From contig WNNJ02001239.1 in NCBI GenBank assembly GCA_012934845.2, forward strand, positions 124,001 through 188,000: 64,000 nt of DNA. Reading direction: 5' to 3'. A program made the translations under genes and the position numbers. Shown here in pieces: positions 21,601 through 30,419 of this stretch (position 1 is its first letter; the number at the start of each line of letters is the position of its first letter). This DNA comes from Pomphorhynchus laevis. Its lineage: Eukaryota > Acanthocephala > Palaeacanthocephala > Echinorhynchida > Pomphorhynchidae. The notes under the pieces were generated by a model. It searched no databases, was not told the DNA's origin, and saw only the letters and a list, made by a program, of their open reading frames with translations.

Positions 21601-23795
21601 TAAAATTTATTTTGTATATTTATAAAAAACTAGGACGTCATAGAGATATAATTTTTGTGAAATTAATATTTGCCTAGCATTCCTTTCATTGCTTGCAAAC
21701 GGGAATATAAAAGCATGAAAATAAGTCTATCTCATAAATATACAAATACGAAAAATCTTATGATTTTTAATGCAAATTAATCAAATCAAGCAGTCATCAA
21801 TGGTTTTGAAAATGTCCAAAGATCAACCAGTACTGAAAGAATTTCGATTTCAATAAATTTAATAAATTTGAATTTAATAAATTCAATAAATCGTAAGGGT
21901 TTTAAATGACTAAGGTCATTAATAAAATAAGCATTCGTCATAAAATTGGAAAAATGGTTTATATTCATTGCATGTATGTATAGCAATTATCTATAAAAAC
22001 GGTTCTATATAGAGGAGATTTTGCATGTAAGTTCCTCGTTTCTTAAAAAATAACGAAACATCTTTCTTTCTGCATGTACAACTCGTTGATGTTGTAAAAA
22101 TAAACTAATTTTAAGTCGAAGATATTTAATTTAATATCTTACTTTTGCATTCAAGGAAATAGCCTATTGCTATTTAAGCTATTATAGCCTATTGCTATTG
22201 CTAGTATAGCCTATTTAAGTGTTGAAGATCAATTAATGCTAAATTTGTAGGTCAAACAGAATGTGTTAAATTTATGATAAGGTATTACCCGACGTTGAAG
22301 AGTTCAAGTACTTGGGTGTCTTGTTCTCGAATGATGATAACAATAATAGGGAGATTGATAAACGGAACTGTGCAGCTAACGCAGTAATGGGTTATTTGCG
22401 CAGATAAGTTGTTGTAAAGAGATAGCTAAGCCTTCAGGAGAAACTTATAATTTATCGCTCAGTCTTCTTACCTAATTACCTCACTTATTGGCATGAACTT
22501 TGGGTCATGACTGAAATGACTAAATCTCGAGTGCAGGGTACTGAAATGATGTTCCTTCATGGTGTGGCCGGCTTCAGCCTTTGAAATGAAGTTCGAAGCT
22601 CGGTCATCCACGAGAATGTTGGAGTAAAGTCTCTGCTCTTCCCCATTGAAGGAAGTCAGCTTAGGTGGCTAGGCCACGTTTTGATTATGTATAGGGGGCG
22701 TCTTCCTTGTAAAGTGTTTCAAATTAAACTTTATGGACGGAGATCCCTAGGCAGACCTCGGTCTAGGTGGAGACATCCAACTATCCATCTTGCCAAGGAA
22801 CGCTTAGAGCTATCTGAAAAGGAAATATGGTCGTCCACTCAGAACCGTGATGTTTGGTCACGTCTCGTCCGTGAACTGCCTCCACAACCCGACCTCTGGA
22901 TCAGTGGAAACAATAACCAAATTGTGTTTATTAAGTAAAAGTTATGTTACATAGTGCGTTAGAATTTTCTCAGTAAATCCTTTGAATAGATGTTTTTGTC
23001 ATATTAGTGATTTAAAACGAGCTTTGTCGCGCATCAGAGCTTTATACAGTTGAATAAATATATTTTTATTAAGTCACCTTATCAATTGAATGTATATCAT
23101 CAACAAACCAATAATTGTTCGTTTTGTGGATGATAATATTTTAAATTACTTTATATTAGAAGGAAGTAGAATTTGTAAATTTTACTTGGTAATATTGTTA
23201 CCTACCTACTTAAATAGTAAACTCGTTTCTACAATGATCTTACGAAATTAACAAACTCATCTTACAGGATTTTGTTAAAATACCACGAAACAAATGTGAA
23301 TCATAAAAACGATCAAGGAGGCACTCCTCTTCATTTTGCATCTGCAGGTAAGATTTGTGGTTTTATATTTACTTAATGCTGATATTTTTCTTTCAAGCCA
23401 TTGTGGACAGTCCAGAATGCATTGAGCTACTTCTGGCAAGTGGTGCCAGAGTTAATGCTGTCGATATTCGACGAAACACTGCCACTATGGTGTCAACTTT
23501 TTTCAGTAAGCCCACGATACTATCAACACTCATTCGAGCAGGGGGAGACTTGTCAATGCAAAACAATGAAGGTAAGCTTTCTTGATCCAGTATAATAAGT
23601 TTTTTGATTAAAAAAGTAATGATTTCAAGACATTTTTATATATGTGTAGGCCGAACAGCCTTGGATATAGCGAAGGAAAAGGAACACGATGAATGCGCAG
23701 CAATAATTACAAAGTATTCGAACAAAGGTTCAACACGCAGAGAAGATAGGGATAAGCTTGCTGATGATATGGATCGAATGAAAATAAGAAAATAG
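6640..23795 (+). CDS. Ankyrin-repeat protein, nine exons, 370 aa
   Basis: Exons reconstructed from GT-AG sites with matching phases: 6640-6680, 9675-9913, 13908-14026, 15865-15957, 20088-20179, 20225-20353, 23268-23347, 23398-23571, 23650-23795 (1113 nt). The start is MNRQPEKATNRKKS, followed by a charged, low-complexity N-terminus to about residue 90. Residues of about 112-345 form roughly seven ankyrin repeats, for example TPLIIACFEGDLDVIKFIIE, TPLSIAARHNRTRICQILL, GGTPLHFASA and GRTALDIAKEKEHDE. The C-terminal tail is charged (RREDRDKLADDMDRMKIRK). Ankyrin repeats are protein-binding scaffolds; no second domain, SOCS box or signal peptide is seen, so the partner is unknown. Introns range from 44 bp to about 4.1 kb and carry Penelope and LINE insertions. 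Exon 1 is the least certain: it is supported by ATG, GTAAGT and phase only. Confidence 0.85.
6681..7522 (+). mobile_element. Penelope-like family A tail fragments in ankyrin-gene intron 1
   Basis: Pieces of the family A tail: about 6890-6985 ends with the TACGTAGACTCA motif, about 7190-7320 matches the TTATTTATTAGTCAATTCAT part, and 7370-7522 holds TTTGTATTAGAATAAGAG through GTCGAAATCTGA and CATAGCAGTTCCTCC. The last piece stops abruptly where a LINE fragment begins. All are non-coding remnants. Confidence 0.6.
7523..7830 (+). mobile_element. LINE 3'-end fragment
   Basis: Degenerate copy of the LINE tail seen intact at 22240-22945: it shares the GGAAGTCAGCT(G/T)AGGTG region, the AGGCAGACCTCGGT block (from the GRPRSRWR motif), and the TTTGTCACGT...CCGACCT region. 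Multiple stops make it a pseudogene fragment. Confidence 0.65.
7880..8795. repeat. Direct repeat pair of about 220 bp
   Basis: The segment about 7905-8130 (GTTTTATTGAATTTTATACA to TCTACAACTCAGAATTTTTA) recurs at about 8545-8795 in the same order, including CTTCTTTATATTAATTATAT and AGATATATTAATATCTTCAT. It is AT-rich, non-coding and unclassified. The second copy abuts another LINE tail scrap. Confidence 0.6.
8800..8925 (+). mobile_element. LINE 3'-end scrap
   Basis: About 120 bp sharing ACCGTGATACTTGGTCACGT and CAATCCGACCTTAGGATCAG with the LINE tail at 22.8-22.9 kb and the fragment at 7.7-7.8 kb. No open frame. Confidence 0.6.
8926..9674. other. Remainder of ankyrin-gene intron 1
   Basis: AT-rich sequence with no recognisable repeat or exon up to the acceptor at 9673-9674. 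Confidence 0.4.
10381..10418 (-). ncRNA. Hammerhead-like motif in the Penelope tail (left arm)
   Basis: Minus-strand order CTTGATAA, stem GATTC/GGATC with a small loop, then GAAACATTGTC. Hammerhead ribozymes are known from Penelope-like terminal repeats; the CTGATGA strand is imperfect here, so this is a degenerate candidate. Confidence 0.4.
12508..12545 (+). ncRNA. Hammerhead-like motif in the Penelope tail (right arm)
   Basis: Inverted counterpart of 10381-10418 with the order CTTGATAA, stem GATCC/GAATC, then GGAACGATGTC. The GAAA strand is degraded to GGAA in this arm. Confidence 0.35.
12620..13480. repeat. Three-copy structured repeat, 359-bp spacing, one copy inverted
   Basis: Copy A (about 12625-12840) is inverted relative to copies B (about 12850-13110) and C (about 13150-13480). 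B and C are direct repeats 359 bp apart, measured at GGCAGCC. Each copy carries GGCAGCC(G/A)AAACGACTG, a hairpin arm GGTAG, then CTACTGATGAGTGCTGCC, so GGCAGC can pair with GCTGCC around CTGATGA and GAAA. A longer stem (ACTGATGGTAG with CTACCATCAGT) is also possible. The opposite strand carries GTTCGATTAC, which resembles a tRNA B box. It could be a SINE or a small structured retroelement. Confidence 0.5.
13483..13514. repeat. Perfect hairpin, 15-bp arms
   Basis: TCGTGAAGATCGATT, a 2-nt spacer, then its exact reverse complement. It lies at the end of repeat copy C and may be a terminal hairpin or breakpoint. Confidence 0.6.
14640..14935 (+). mobile_element. Penelope-like family A tail, solo copy
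   Basis: Contains TAGAGGAGTTAGGGCCGAAA, then CAGTTCCTCCTGATGACC, CTTATTCTGATACAAC, TTATTTATTAGTCAATTCAT and the TACGTAGACTCAGTTAGCTG end. It is the cleanest plus-strand copy of the family A tail; the copy at 28.56-28.85 kb is its reverse complement. No coding part is attached. It lies in intron 3 of the ankyrin gene. Confidence 0.7.
15091..15370 (+). repeat. 20-bp minisatellite, about 14 copies
   Basis: Imperfect tandem copies of TGCTTCGGGCTTAGGTGTAT; variants include CATCGGACTTAG. It lies within intron 3 of the ankyrin gene and is not in a plausible reading frame. Confidence 0.8.
16195..16363. repeat. 66-bp tandem repeat, target of a LINE insertion
   Basis: The block AACGACACTTTTAATAATCA recurs at 16195, 16261 and 16327, a 66-bp period. 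A further diverged unit (AACGATAATTTTAATAATCG) resumes at 19446, after the LINE. The array was therefore split by the LINE insertion. Confidence 0.75.
16569..17636 (+). CDS. LINE ORF1 protein, 355 aa, Cys-rich N-terminus
   Basis: Intact ORF. The N-terminus has a dense cysteine cluster (CCPCNGSNAVCKNCMCVKAG, then CLNCLPGSKC, residues of about 13-45), likely a zinc-binding nucleic-acid domain. The middle region (about 120-160) is helix-prone, and a C-terminal RRM-like region of about 215-320 carries NVIIRGLRQSG and VFVNADLSLPEREIQ, typical of LINE ORF1 proteins that coat their own RNA. It is followed closely by the endonuclease start of ORF2. Confidence 0.75.
   Translation: MPRANPSGSGTHCCPCNGSNAVCKNCMCVKAGKLCLNCLPGSKCTNRNVSLAQDNNLPSALSDSSMPSSNEDSKSTHIEYVSLEIGCTQVGCPLHTHVRVPKQVNRNFFLQDFFCGSCAAFHINKLRADLDATKQSLYSLVSEVNEMKHMQAISTPASVQQLTSNITSHIPLKQTFASIIRKEVSRTVLAASHATRIDSTPLKLAQTFSRDSQRFSNVIIRGLRQSGDDLRLVKEICSLLGVHLPSDNKVKLRRFSAKRVDTPPWLLMTVDESTVTQLLSRSHLLKDSTNFHDVFVNADLSLPEREIQISLREELHQKRVENPNIVYRIKDCRVVPSYSKKATDENKSGAEEISI
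18001..18414 (+). pseudogene. LINE reverse transcriptase fragment
   Basis: RT motifs FVDFKKAFDSVNRE (motif A), GVMQGDPLSPILFSVYI (motif B) and VLYADDLVIL (catalytic YADD). The frame stops at a TAA and continues in frame to KTKVVKFRKGG and YTYLGMLLTS in 18415-19191. The N-terminal fingers of the RT are missing through the internal deletion. Confidence 0.8.
20430..20580 (-). repeat. Decayed copy of the element at 20880-20960
   Basis: Shares AGGAACAATCAG and TATAGTTGAAC, then TTATTTTGATATT, with the second copy. The hammerhead-like stem has been replaced by AT-rich inverted repeats (TTGATAT/ATATCAA). It lies in intron 6 of the ankyrin gene. Confidence 0.45.
20924..20955 (-). ncRNA. Hammerhead-like motif, well-formed stem
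   Basis: Minus strand: CTGAAGA, U, a 7-bp stem GCTAGTA/TACTAGC with a 2-nt loop, then GAAATATC. CTGAAGA is one change from the canonical CTGATGA. The same arrangement recurs at 38.6-39.1 kb in an unrelated context. Confidence 0.45.
22240..22945 (+). mobile_element. 5'-truncated LINE, C-terminal RT region and 3' end
   Basis: Begins inside the post-RT region (VEEFKYLGVLFSND) and runs through RWLGHVL, GRRSLGRPRSRWR and the short tail VRELPPQPDL. The GRPRSRWR box is typical of the C-terminus of RTE- and CR1-like LINEs. It contains stops before 22681; the last 85 codons (22681-22938) remain open. It lies in intron 6 of the ankyrin gene. Older scraps of the same LINE are at 7523-7830 and 8800-8925. 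Confidence 0.75.
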
Positions 23796-23903
23796 AATAT
23801 GAAGTGAAGCATATAAAATGAATGTTGCATGAATGAAAAAAAAACGTTATAGATTATTTTAAAATTCATTATACTTTTGCTCAAGAACCGATATTTTACT
23901 TTT

Positions 23904-23909
23904 AATAAA
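23904..23909 (+). promoter_or_regulatory. Polyadenylation signal of the ankyrin-repeat gene
   Basis: AATAAA about 110 bp after the stop at 23793-23795, the first canonical signal downstream. Confidence 0.55.
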
Positions 23910-25590
23910 TGACATTATTTGATGAGTAAGTCGTAAGATAGCAATTAGTGATACCGGCTTGTGAATTCCAGAAGAAATACAGAAAATAGAAATGTGGATA
24001 GGGTGATATCCACATATTATCACAATTGATTTAAACGAAACATTTATTTATAGTATTTACCTAGTGAAAACAGGTTAGCTTCAAATAAGGTTACTTTATT
24101 CACACCCCACAAATTTAGATCAATTTTTATTGATTGCAAATAGGCAGATCTTTGTTTAAAAAAGACAATTAATTGTTCGCAATCTGCTCAGTTACTACTG
24201 AGCAGTAGTAACTGAGCAGGAAAAAAGTTTTTTTTTCCTGACGATGATAGCAGTAGCTATTGAAATATCGGAAAGAAAGAAGAAAATGGAAATTTTCAAA
24301 AATTATATACTTTTTATTATACTTTTTAGAAATAATCCTAGCCAATAGTCTATTAATAAGGGCTTAGTTATGTAGGTGTGACTACAGGAAGCTAATGAAT
24401 TTTTGGAGATACAACAATATTTTTTGATGAAAAGCCTTTTTAATTTCAAATTAAATGATGACTATGAGCTTAGGAATGGATTTGTGGTGTAATAGATTGC
24501 AATAAAAAACTTTTGTTTTCTTACAATGGAAAGATAGACCGGAAATTTTGACTCACACTGCTTTGAGTCAAGCAAATGAACGAAAATAATAAGAGATCAA
24601 TACATTCGAGTTCTTATTACAAAGCTTAAACTCAATACACAAATTTAGAACGATATTTAGAACTCAAAGAAAAGGTAAAAAGTTTTGCGTTTTTTATTGT
24701 TTTCCAACATTCCCAGCGTGAGGTCATTCGTTGAATATAACATTTTTAAGAAACACTTTTCAAGCGACATTTTACAATAAGAGATTGCTAAATAGAAGAC
24801 CACAGCATAAAGCAGCTTCGAAGACCCGAAACAAATAGTGACGAACCTTGTTTGGTGCGCTGGCCAGCCGTTTGCCCCTAGTCTAGGCGGTTGAAATATC
24901 AGATCATGATCCTTATTTAAATTAAATTTAAAAATTTGTTTGATTGTTCAATGTTTGTTATTTTTGATAGAATTTTTTATTATTAATTTGTAGTGAATTT
25001 TTACGAAAAATTTTTAAGAAATATTTTCTCTTTTATAATTAAAAATATATAAATTATCGATAGTAAAATCCGAGTTTATTTTTTATTAATAGAGAATATG
25101 CAAACATCAAATAATAAATTTGAAAACGGTGAGAAGCCAATTGTTGAAGCAAACGAGTATTCAGTTTTCTGAAATACTAATACTCGACACAATGAAATTA
25201 CTTTTGAAATTATATAAAGCAATTTTGATTAGTAAAATTTGAAAGCTTTTACATTAATTTTCAATTCAAACTTTAATAGTTTAAGTAAAAAATACCACTG
25301 AACATATTTTGTATTCAATTATTCAATGAGATCAATAATGAGATATGTATTTAAAAGGTGAATATTAAATTTAAACATGTATTTACTTTTTAAGTAAAAG
25401 TGAATATTAAATTTATTAAACATGGAGTAAACGAAAAAGCGTAGTTAAGATGATGCAAGTCAGAGGGTAAAATTGTAAAATAAATCATAAATTTATAAAT
25501 CATAAATATATTAAAGAAAAAAAATTTAAATCTTAAAGTTGAATATTAGGGATAGGAAATAATAAGCTGTGTTAGAATAAAATATTAAGC
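23910..25590. other. Intergenic, no gene seen
   Basis: AT-rich with a slightly GC-richer patch at about 24780-24900 that gives no reading frame. Nothing supportable. Confidence 0.4.
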
Positions 25591-27790
25591 TGGATAATTA
25601 CATTACATCAAAAAGAAAATACAGATTGGCATGTGAACACTTTTCGATGTTGTGTCGATGAATGAAAGCAGAAATTTGATAGCATAGCATTTCATTCTGA
25701 TGACCTACACACAGAACTAAAGATGTGGACTCACTAAGGCACAATTTGGGCGCGGATAAGAGCCGCAATTTTGCAAAAGTAGTCATGATGCGATATAAGA
25801 CACGTATCGCTTTCAACCACATATGATCGCTATTTGCTCTTGTTTTTATCAATTAAGAATTATCACTCATAGATCGTGATATTCTCAAACGTGATTGATT
25901 AAGTGTCCATTTATTTTGTAGTCAAGATGAGTTTTATCTGTACCTAATCTCATTCAAGCACTTTGTTGCGTTAAGTATCAAGCCAGTGCTACTACACAAA
26001 GTCTTGATAAGGTCATGTTGTAAAAATGTTGCAATAACGTGCAACAGAGTACAAAAATAAAGGAAATATACCATCTGATCATTCATATCCAGAAATATTT
26101 AACTTATATAGTTCAGAAAAAACTTCAGAAATAGTGATGTGAGATATGGAAAAGTTAGATTGAAAGTAGTTCGGATACTATATCTGGTCAAAATTTGATT
26201 CCGAGGATGGAGATACTACAAAACTGTTAACAACATATTCGACAATAGTTTTCTTGTCAACTTCATCGTCGGGTTACGAACGAACACAATTAATCATGAA
26301 AGATAAGTTACGAACATGCCTAGCATATGCCCAAAAACATTTAGGTGATCTAATAACGTTAAAAGCAATTTCCTCTTCAAATGCTCTTCTTTTTCAGCGC
26401 TTTAATTGATTGCAGAGGTTGTTAAGAGTTTTATATTCGTGAAGCGCGAAAGCGCTGCGACGGAATACATGTCACAATCGATTTATATCCTTGATCATAA
26501 TATCAAGCTCACTGCTGAACCACAGCAGGTGTTGTCGTCCGATAAAATCTACTTCTTATTGGAGGAAACGTATTCGAGATGGAGATATTGTTGCTAATCA
26601 CAAACTGCAAATGATCAGTAATCGCAAGATTGGCCGATCTAAAGTTCAGTAAATGACTATAGAGTTGGAAATTTTCCACATTTACTCTACTTCAATTACT
26701 TTTTCAAACTCTACGGCACTTAAATCTTTGCTGTAAAGTGCGATTAGTATGTACTGAAATCACACAATGACTGCTGGTTCTTAAAGGAGACTCAAAATCA
26801 ACGCTTTACATATTCAATGCCCTTGATGAACACATGATCTAATGTTATTTCAAGTTGAGATGATATACATGTTGGTTGGTTAATATACTGAATCAGGAGG
26901 AGTTCCACCAGTAAAAATTCAGCAAGCTAACAGTTTATGACATTATAGTAGTATCGGCTGTTATTAATCCAGCTAACTTGAGGAAGATTGAAATCTCCTA
27001 TAATCAAGAAATAATTTGAGGAACATAATTATCTCAATTGATTTTTTAAAATGATCCAAATGTGTATGGATCGAGGGCGATCTGTATAGGACGCAAATAT
27101 CTATTTGACAAAGAGTACATCCAATAAATATTAATCATCGCATAATTCAGTAACTTCGTAATTGATAAAGTTTCTTTAATATAAGTAGCAACAGCCCCAC
27201 AACGACGACTCGCTACTCTATCTGATATCAAAAGTTGAGAACTTTTAAGAGTAGATAAGGAATAAAGCTATGATTCTGAAATCTAAAAAAAGTCAAAATC
27301 TCTAAAACGTATAAAATCTTATACTTTAAGTAGTTGAGTAGGTAACTTCTAAGATTGGAATAACCTACAACTATAGAATGCCCAATACTACATACTCTCT
27401 TTATATAGTTAAATGACAACTTCCTATTCAAACATATATTCACTAGATGTCCCATCACGGAGTTGTCACGTCCAATGAAATATTGATCGATCTCCATCGA
27501 ATATCAGGATGCCACCTCACAACCCAAATTTTCGAATGTACAAATACGACTCAACGTTTTGCAACTTTTAATGAATCTGTTTTAGCATTCTTCAATTTTT
27601 TGCCTGTCGTCAAGACCAAAATAACGTAAAATTCGTAATTTGCTACGTTTTAGTATATAACAAAATTCAAATAGGCACTTTACTTGCTTCGGCGATCTTA
27701 ATACAACTTTTAGCAGCCGTGTTCTATCGTTCTTCTTACTCAACCTGTAGAGTTGTTTCACTACAATGGACTACGCGACCTATTCCTCGA
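25590..27790 (-). mobile_element. Decayed LINE copy, relative of the 55.7-59.0 kb element
   Basis: Reverse-strand alignment to the element at 55684-59040: 25640-25990 matches its post-RT region, about 26040-26640 its RT N-terminal region, and 26690-27790 its endonuclease and ORF1 end (for example, 26840-27040 matches 57980-58190). The RT core between is deleted, and numerous stops make it non-coding. It is clearly older than the copy inside the peroxidase intron. Confidence 0.75.
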
Positions 27791-28544
27791 CTTTTTCGAA
27801 CAAACTAGAAATATATTATATAATAGATTATATTAATAGATTACAGATTGTAGCATAATACTATAAGCATCATACATAATCGTATTATAAGCATGATCAC
27901 AAAATACGCCCAGGTGAATATTTTTAAAAACGCTCGATATATCAACTAAGTATGCATTATCTCAAACAGTGAAAAATTGAGATATAATAGATTTGAAGGA
28001 GATGCAAATATTATGCATATGGCCCAATTTGAATTGACAGTCAATCTGGCCGGCTATGGCGATAAAAAGTTAACCTTGATTTGAATATACCAAGTAAAAC
28101 CATTAGAGAACTGCTGAAAGGTGTACTCTACAGATATAACCATAATATAATCATATTATGATAACCATAACATATTGCTATTGTTCAGTTTTCGCAGTTG
28201 CTATGTACCGCCCCATATTAAGTCAATATAGTAGCTTTATGAATTTCGGTTTATTTAATGTCAGTCATTCTATAGATCCCATGTAATCGATACCAATAAT
28301 TCAAAATAATTCTAACAATGATTAGATTGATGTGTGAATGCATATCATAGTCTTGACCCTATTTGAGGCAGCAAACATGTATCCCATCGGTGGATTCTAT
28401 TTACCTAAGTATCTAACTAGTAATCTAACTAGTAATCTAACTAGTAATTCAATTTAAATTCAAAATTTGAACTATTCATCATTCAAATCAAAATTTCATT
28501 CAGTATAATTTAACTTTGAATTTTCAGCGAAAAGAATATGTTTT
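27791..28544. other. AT-rich spacer
   Basis: No gene or classified repeat seen; short triplication of CTAACTAGTAAT near 28410-28450. Confidence 0.4.
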
Positions 28545-28845
28545 GATCAAATTAAATCAGCTAACTGAGTCTACGTATTTAATATAATTATAAAATAAAC
28601 AAAACATAATAATGCTAAATCAAAATTTAATAATTAAATAATAAAATTAAAAATTGTTTTTAGATTTTCTAATTTAAATCAAGTTAAAAAAATAAAAAAT
28701 AAAATAAAAAATAAAATTTAAAATAAACGTCATTTTTATGAATTGACTAATAAATAACAGACGTTGTATCAGAAAAAGAATTAGAGGTCATCAGGAGGAA
28801 CTGCTATGCTATCAGGTTTCGGCCCCTAACTCCTCTACCCAAGAC
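28545..28845 (-). mobile_element. Penelope-like family A tail, solo copy (minus)
   Basis: Reverse complement of the tail at 14640-14935, from TACGTAGACTCAG to the GGCCGAAACC and GGGTAGAGGAG region. It is followed at 28855-28920 by a short array of GCACATCAG(G/A)CACATCAG repeats. Confidence 0.7.
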
Positions 28846-28879
28846 ACAACGTAACGCATTGTGCACATCAGGCACATCA

Positions 28880-30330
28880 GACACATCAGGCACAACGTAA
28901 CGCATTGTGCCTGATGGTTGGGAGGCCACCTTTTCTGCATGATAGGGCATGTCCGACCTCTAATTCAGCTCCACATGGGCAGTGTTTACCGACAAAGTTG
29001 TATGGCATTTTACCATATCGTGTTGAAATGGCATCGGTGAATTCTTAGAGGTCAAGTGGAAGTTTTCGTATTTTAGAGGCATGGCGCATAACTAGGCAGA
29101 TGTACCGTCTCTTGATGCGTGTGCTAGAATGTTTTTAAGTGCCAGGTTATGATGAATGGGTGATCGAATGATGCGCTCTTGGAAGGTCATGGCCCGGCGG
29201 GTTGAGATCCGCTTGAACATGATTCTCTGTCTATCACGTAGGGCGTTTCCGCCTGGATTGCTGTCATACGTAGAACAAATTTGTATAGACGCTTCGTAGT
29301 CCAGGTGTGTCATGAAAGACGGGTTAAATACTCCCATACCGCCTAGCTTAAGCGGAGAGGTCAGAATTGTATACCATTCATTGACGCACGAGTTTCTTGT
29401 TATTTCTGGTAGAAGGCTTGATTTTATTGCTTCCGACAATTCTGATAGCCATACATGCTGGCATTGACAAGTTCATATTACGTGTGTCCACTTTGCTTGA
29501 ATAGCCGGGTAGGTCCTGTAAAAACGACTTGGGATCTATCATGGCGACTGACGAGGATGTTCCAATTTTATTGAATCTTGGGTGATCGCTTCTTGTTTAT
29601 ACTCAAGTAAACCAACAGATGAACCAAGAATTGACAAGCCGGCCGATCTTTGGCGGATTTGTGGAGATGGCAGATTGTTTTGACAGAGAGGACTGTGTGA
29701 GAGTATCTGAGATTTTAACGCGTTTACGTGATATCCGTATTTCAGTCTTTCCTTGACAAGAATTTCCCAAAGTTTTTTTAATTGATCTAGGTAATCGACG
29801 ACGTTGGCATCATCAGCATACCATTTCTGATTTATGTTTGGAACGGACTGTTGTATTGTGTCAATTAGCGGAAGGGATGCTAATGAGAAACCAGCCCTTG
29901 CGAAGGGGTCACCTTGAGTGAAGCCTTCCAATGAGTATATACTGCCACCTCGTAGGGTGAGCTGTGCTGGGGTTTGGTATAAATTAAGCAAAGCGCAATG
30001 AAGGGATGGACAAACGTGTTCTATATTGTGAAGATATGCAGCTCGATTAACTGAGTTGAAAGCGTCGGTGGCGTCAATTGTAATCAAGCATATGTCAGGA
30101 TGTTCACGGTAAGCGCTACGGAGCGAGTGTACGGCGTAGTCGATGCCGCTTTTTTGACCTGCGGCAAGTTGCACTTTTTCACAAACGTCTTCTATGTCTG
30201 TGGAAATAATATGCAGGATTGCCTTGCTTATGATGCGTCGGGATGTGACACATATACATATTGGTGTAATTCCGCCTGATTTCTTTTCGGTACTACAACG
30301 TTACAGCAAATCAAACATAAATAAATTCAA
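28880..30330 (-). mobile_element. LINE-like RT element with Cys/His C-terminal domain
   Basis: Minus strand from about 30330: KKSGGITPICICVTSRRIIS (finger region), then 30174-29539 with QLAAGQKSGIDYAVHSLRS, ITIDATDAFNSVNRAAYL (motif A), GFTQGDPFARAGF (motif B) and KWYADDANVV (motif C); then 29439-29092 with LKLGGMGVFNP; then a Cys/His stretch at about 29080-28920 reading HCPCG, HALSC, GG and RHN. QGDP and YADD put it with non-LTR RTs. The HALSC/RHN box suggests a zinc finger joined to a possible nuclease-like tail. The three blocks are in different frames, so the copy is degraded. Confidence 0.7.
29539..30174 (-). pseudogene. RT core of the LINE-like element
   Basis: A 211-codon open stretch holding RT motifs A, B and C with catalytic YADD intact. 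The upstream finger region lies in the same element but the N-terminus is missing. Confidence 0.7.
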
Positions 30331-30419
30331 GTCCATAATAACTGGACGAATATCTAATTGGTTAATATCTAATCGGTCGACAATAGTGGTAAATATTTTC
30401 TTTGGTCAATGATGCGTCT

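Noticed and set aside
22252-22281. Possible ankyrin exon (GQTECVKFMI)
   Set aside because: Its phase does not fit the exon before it, and exon 6 joins exon 7 perfectly without it (TRICQILLKYHE). The segment belongs to the LINE that starts here.
23636-23884. Minus-strand frame over the last ankyrin exon
   Set aside because: Antisense shadow of a well-supported coding exon.
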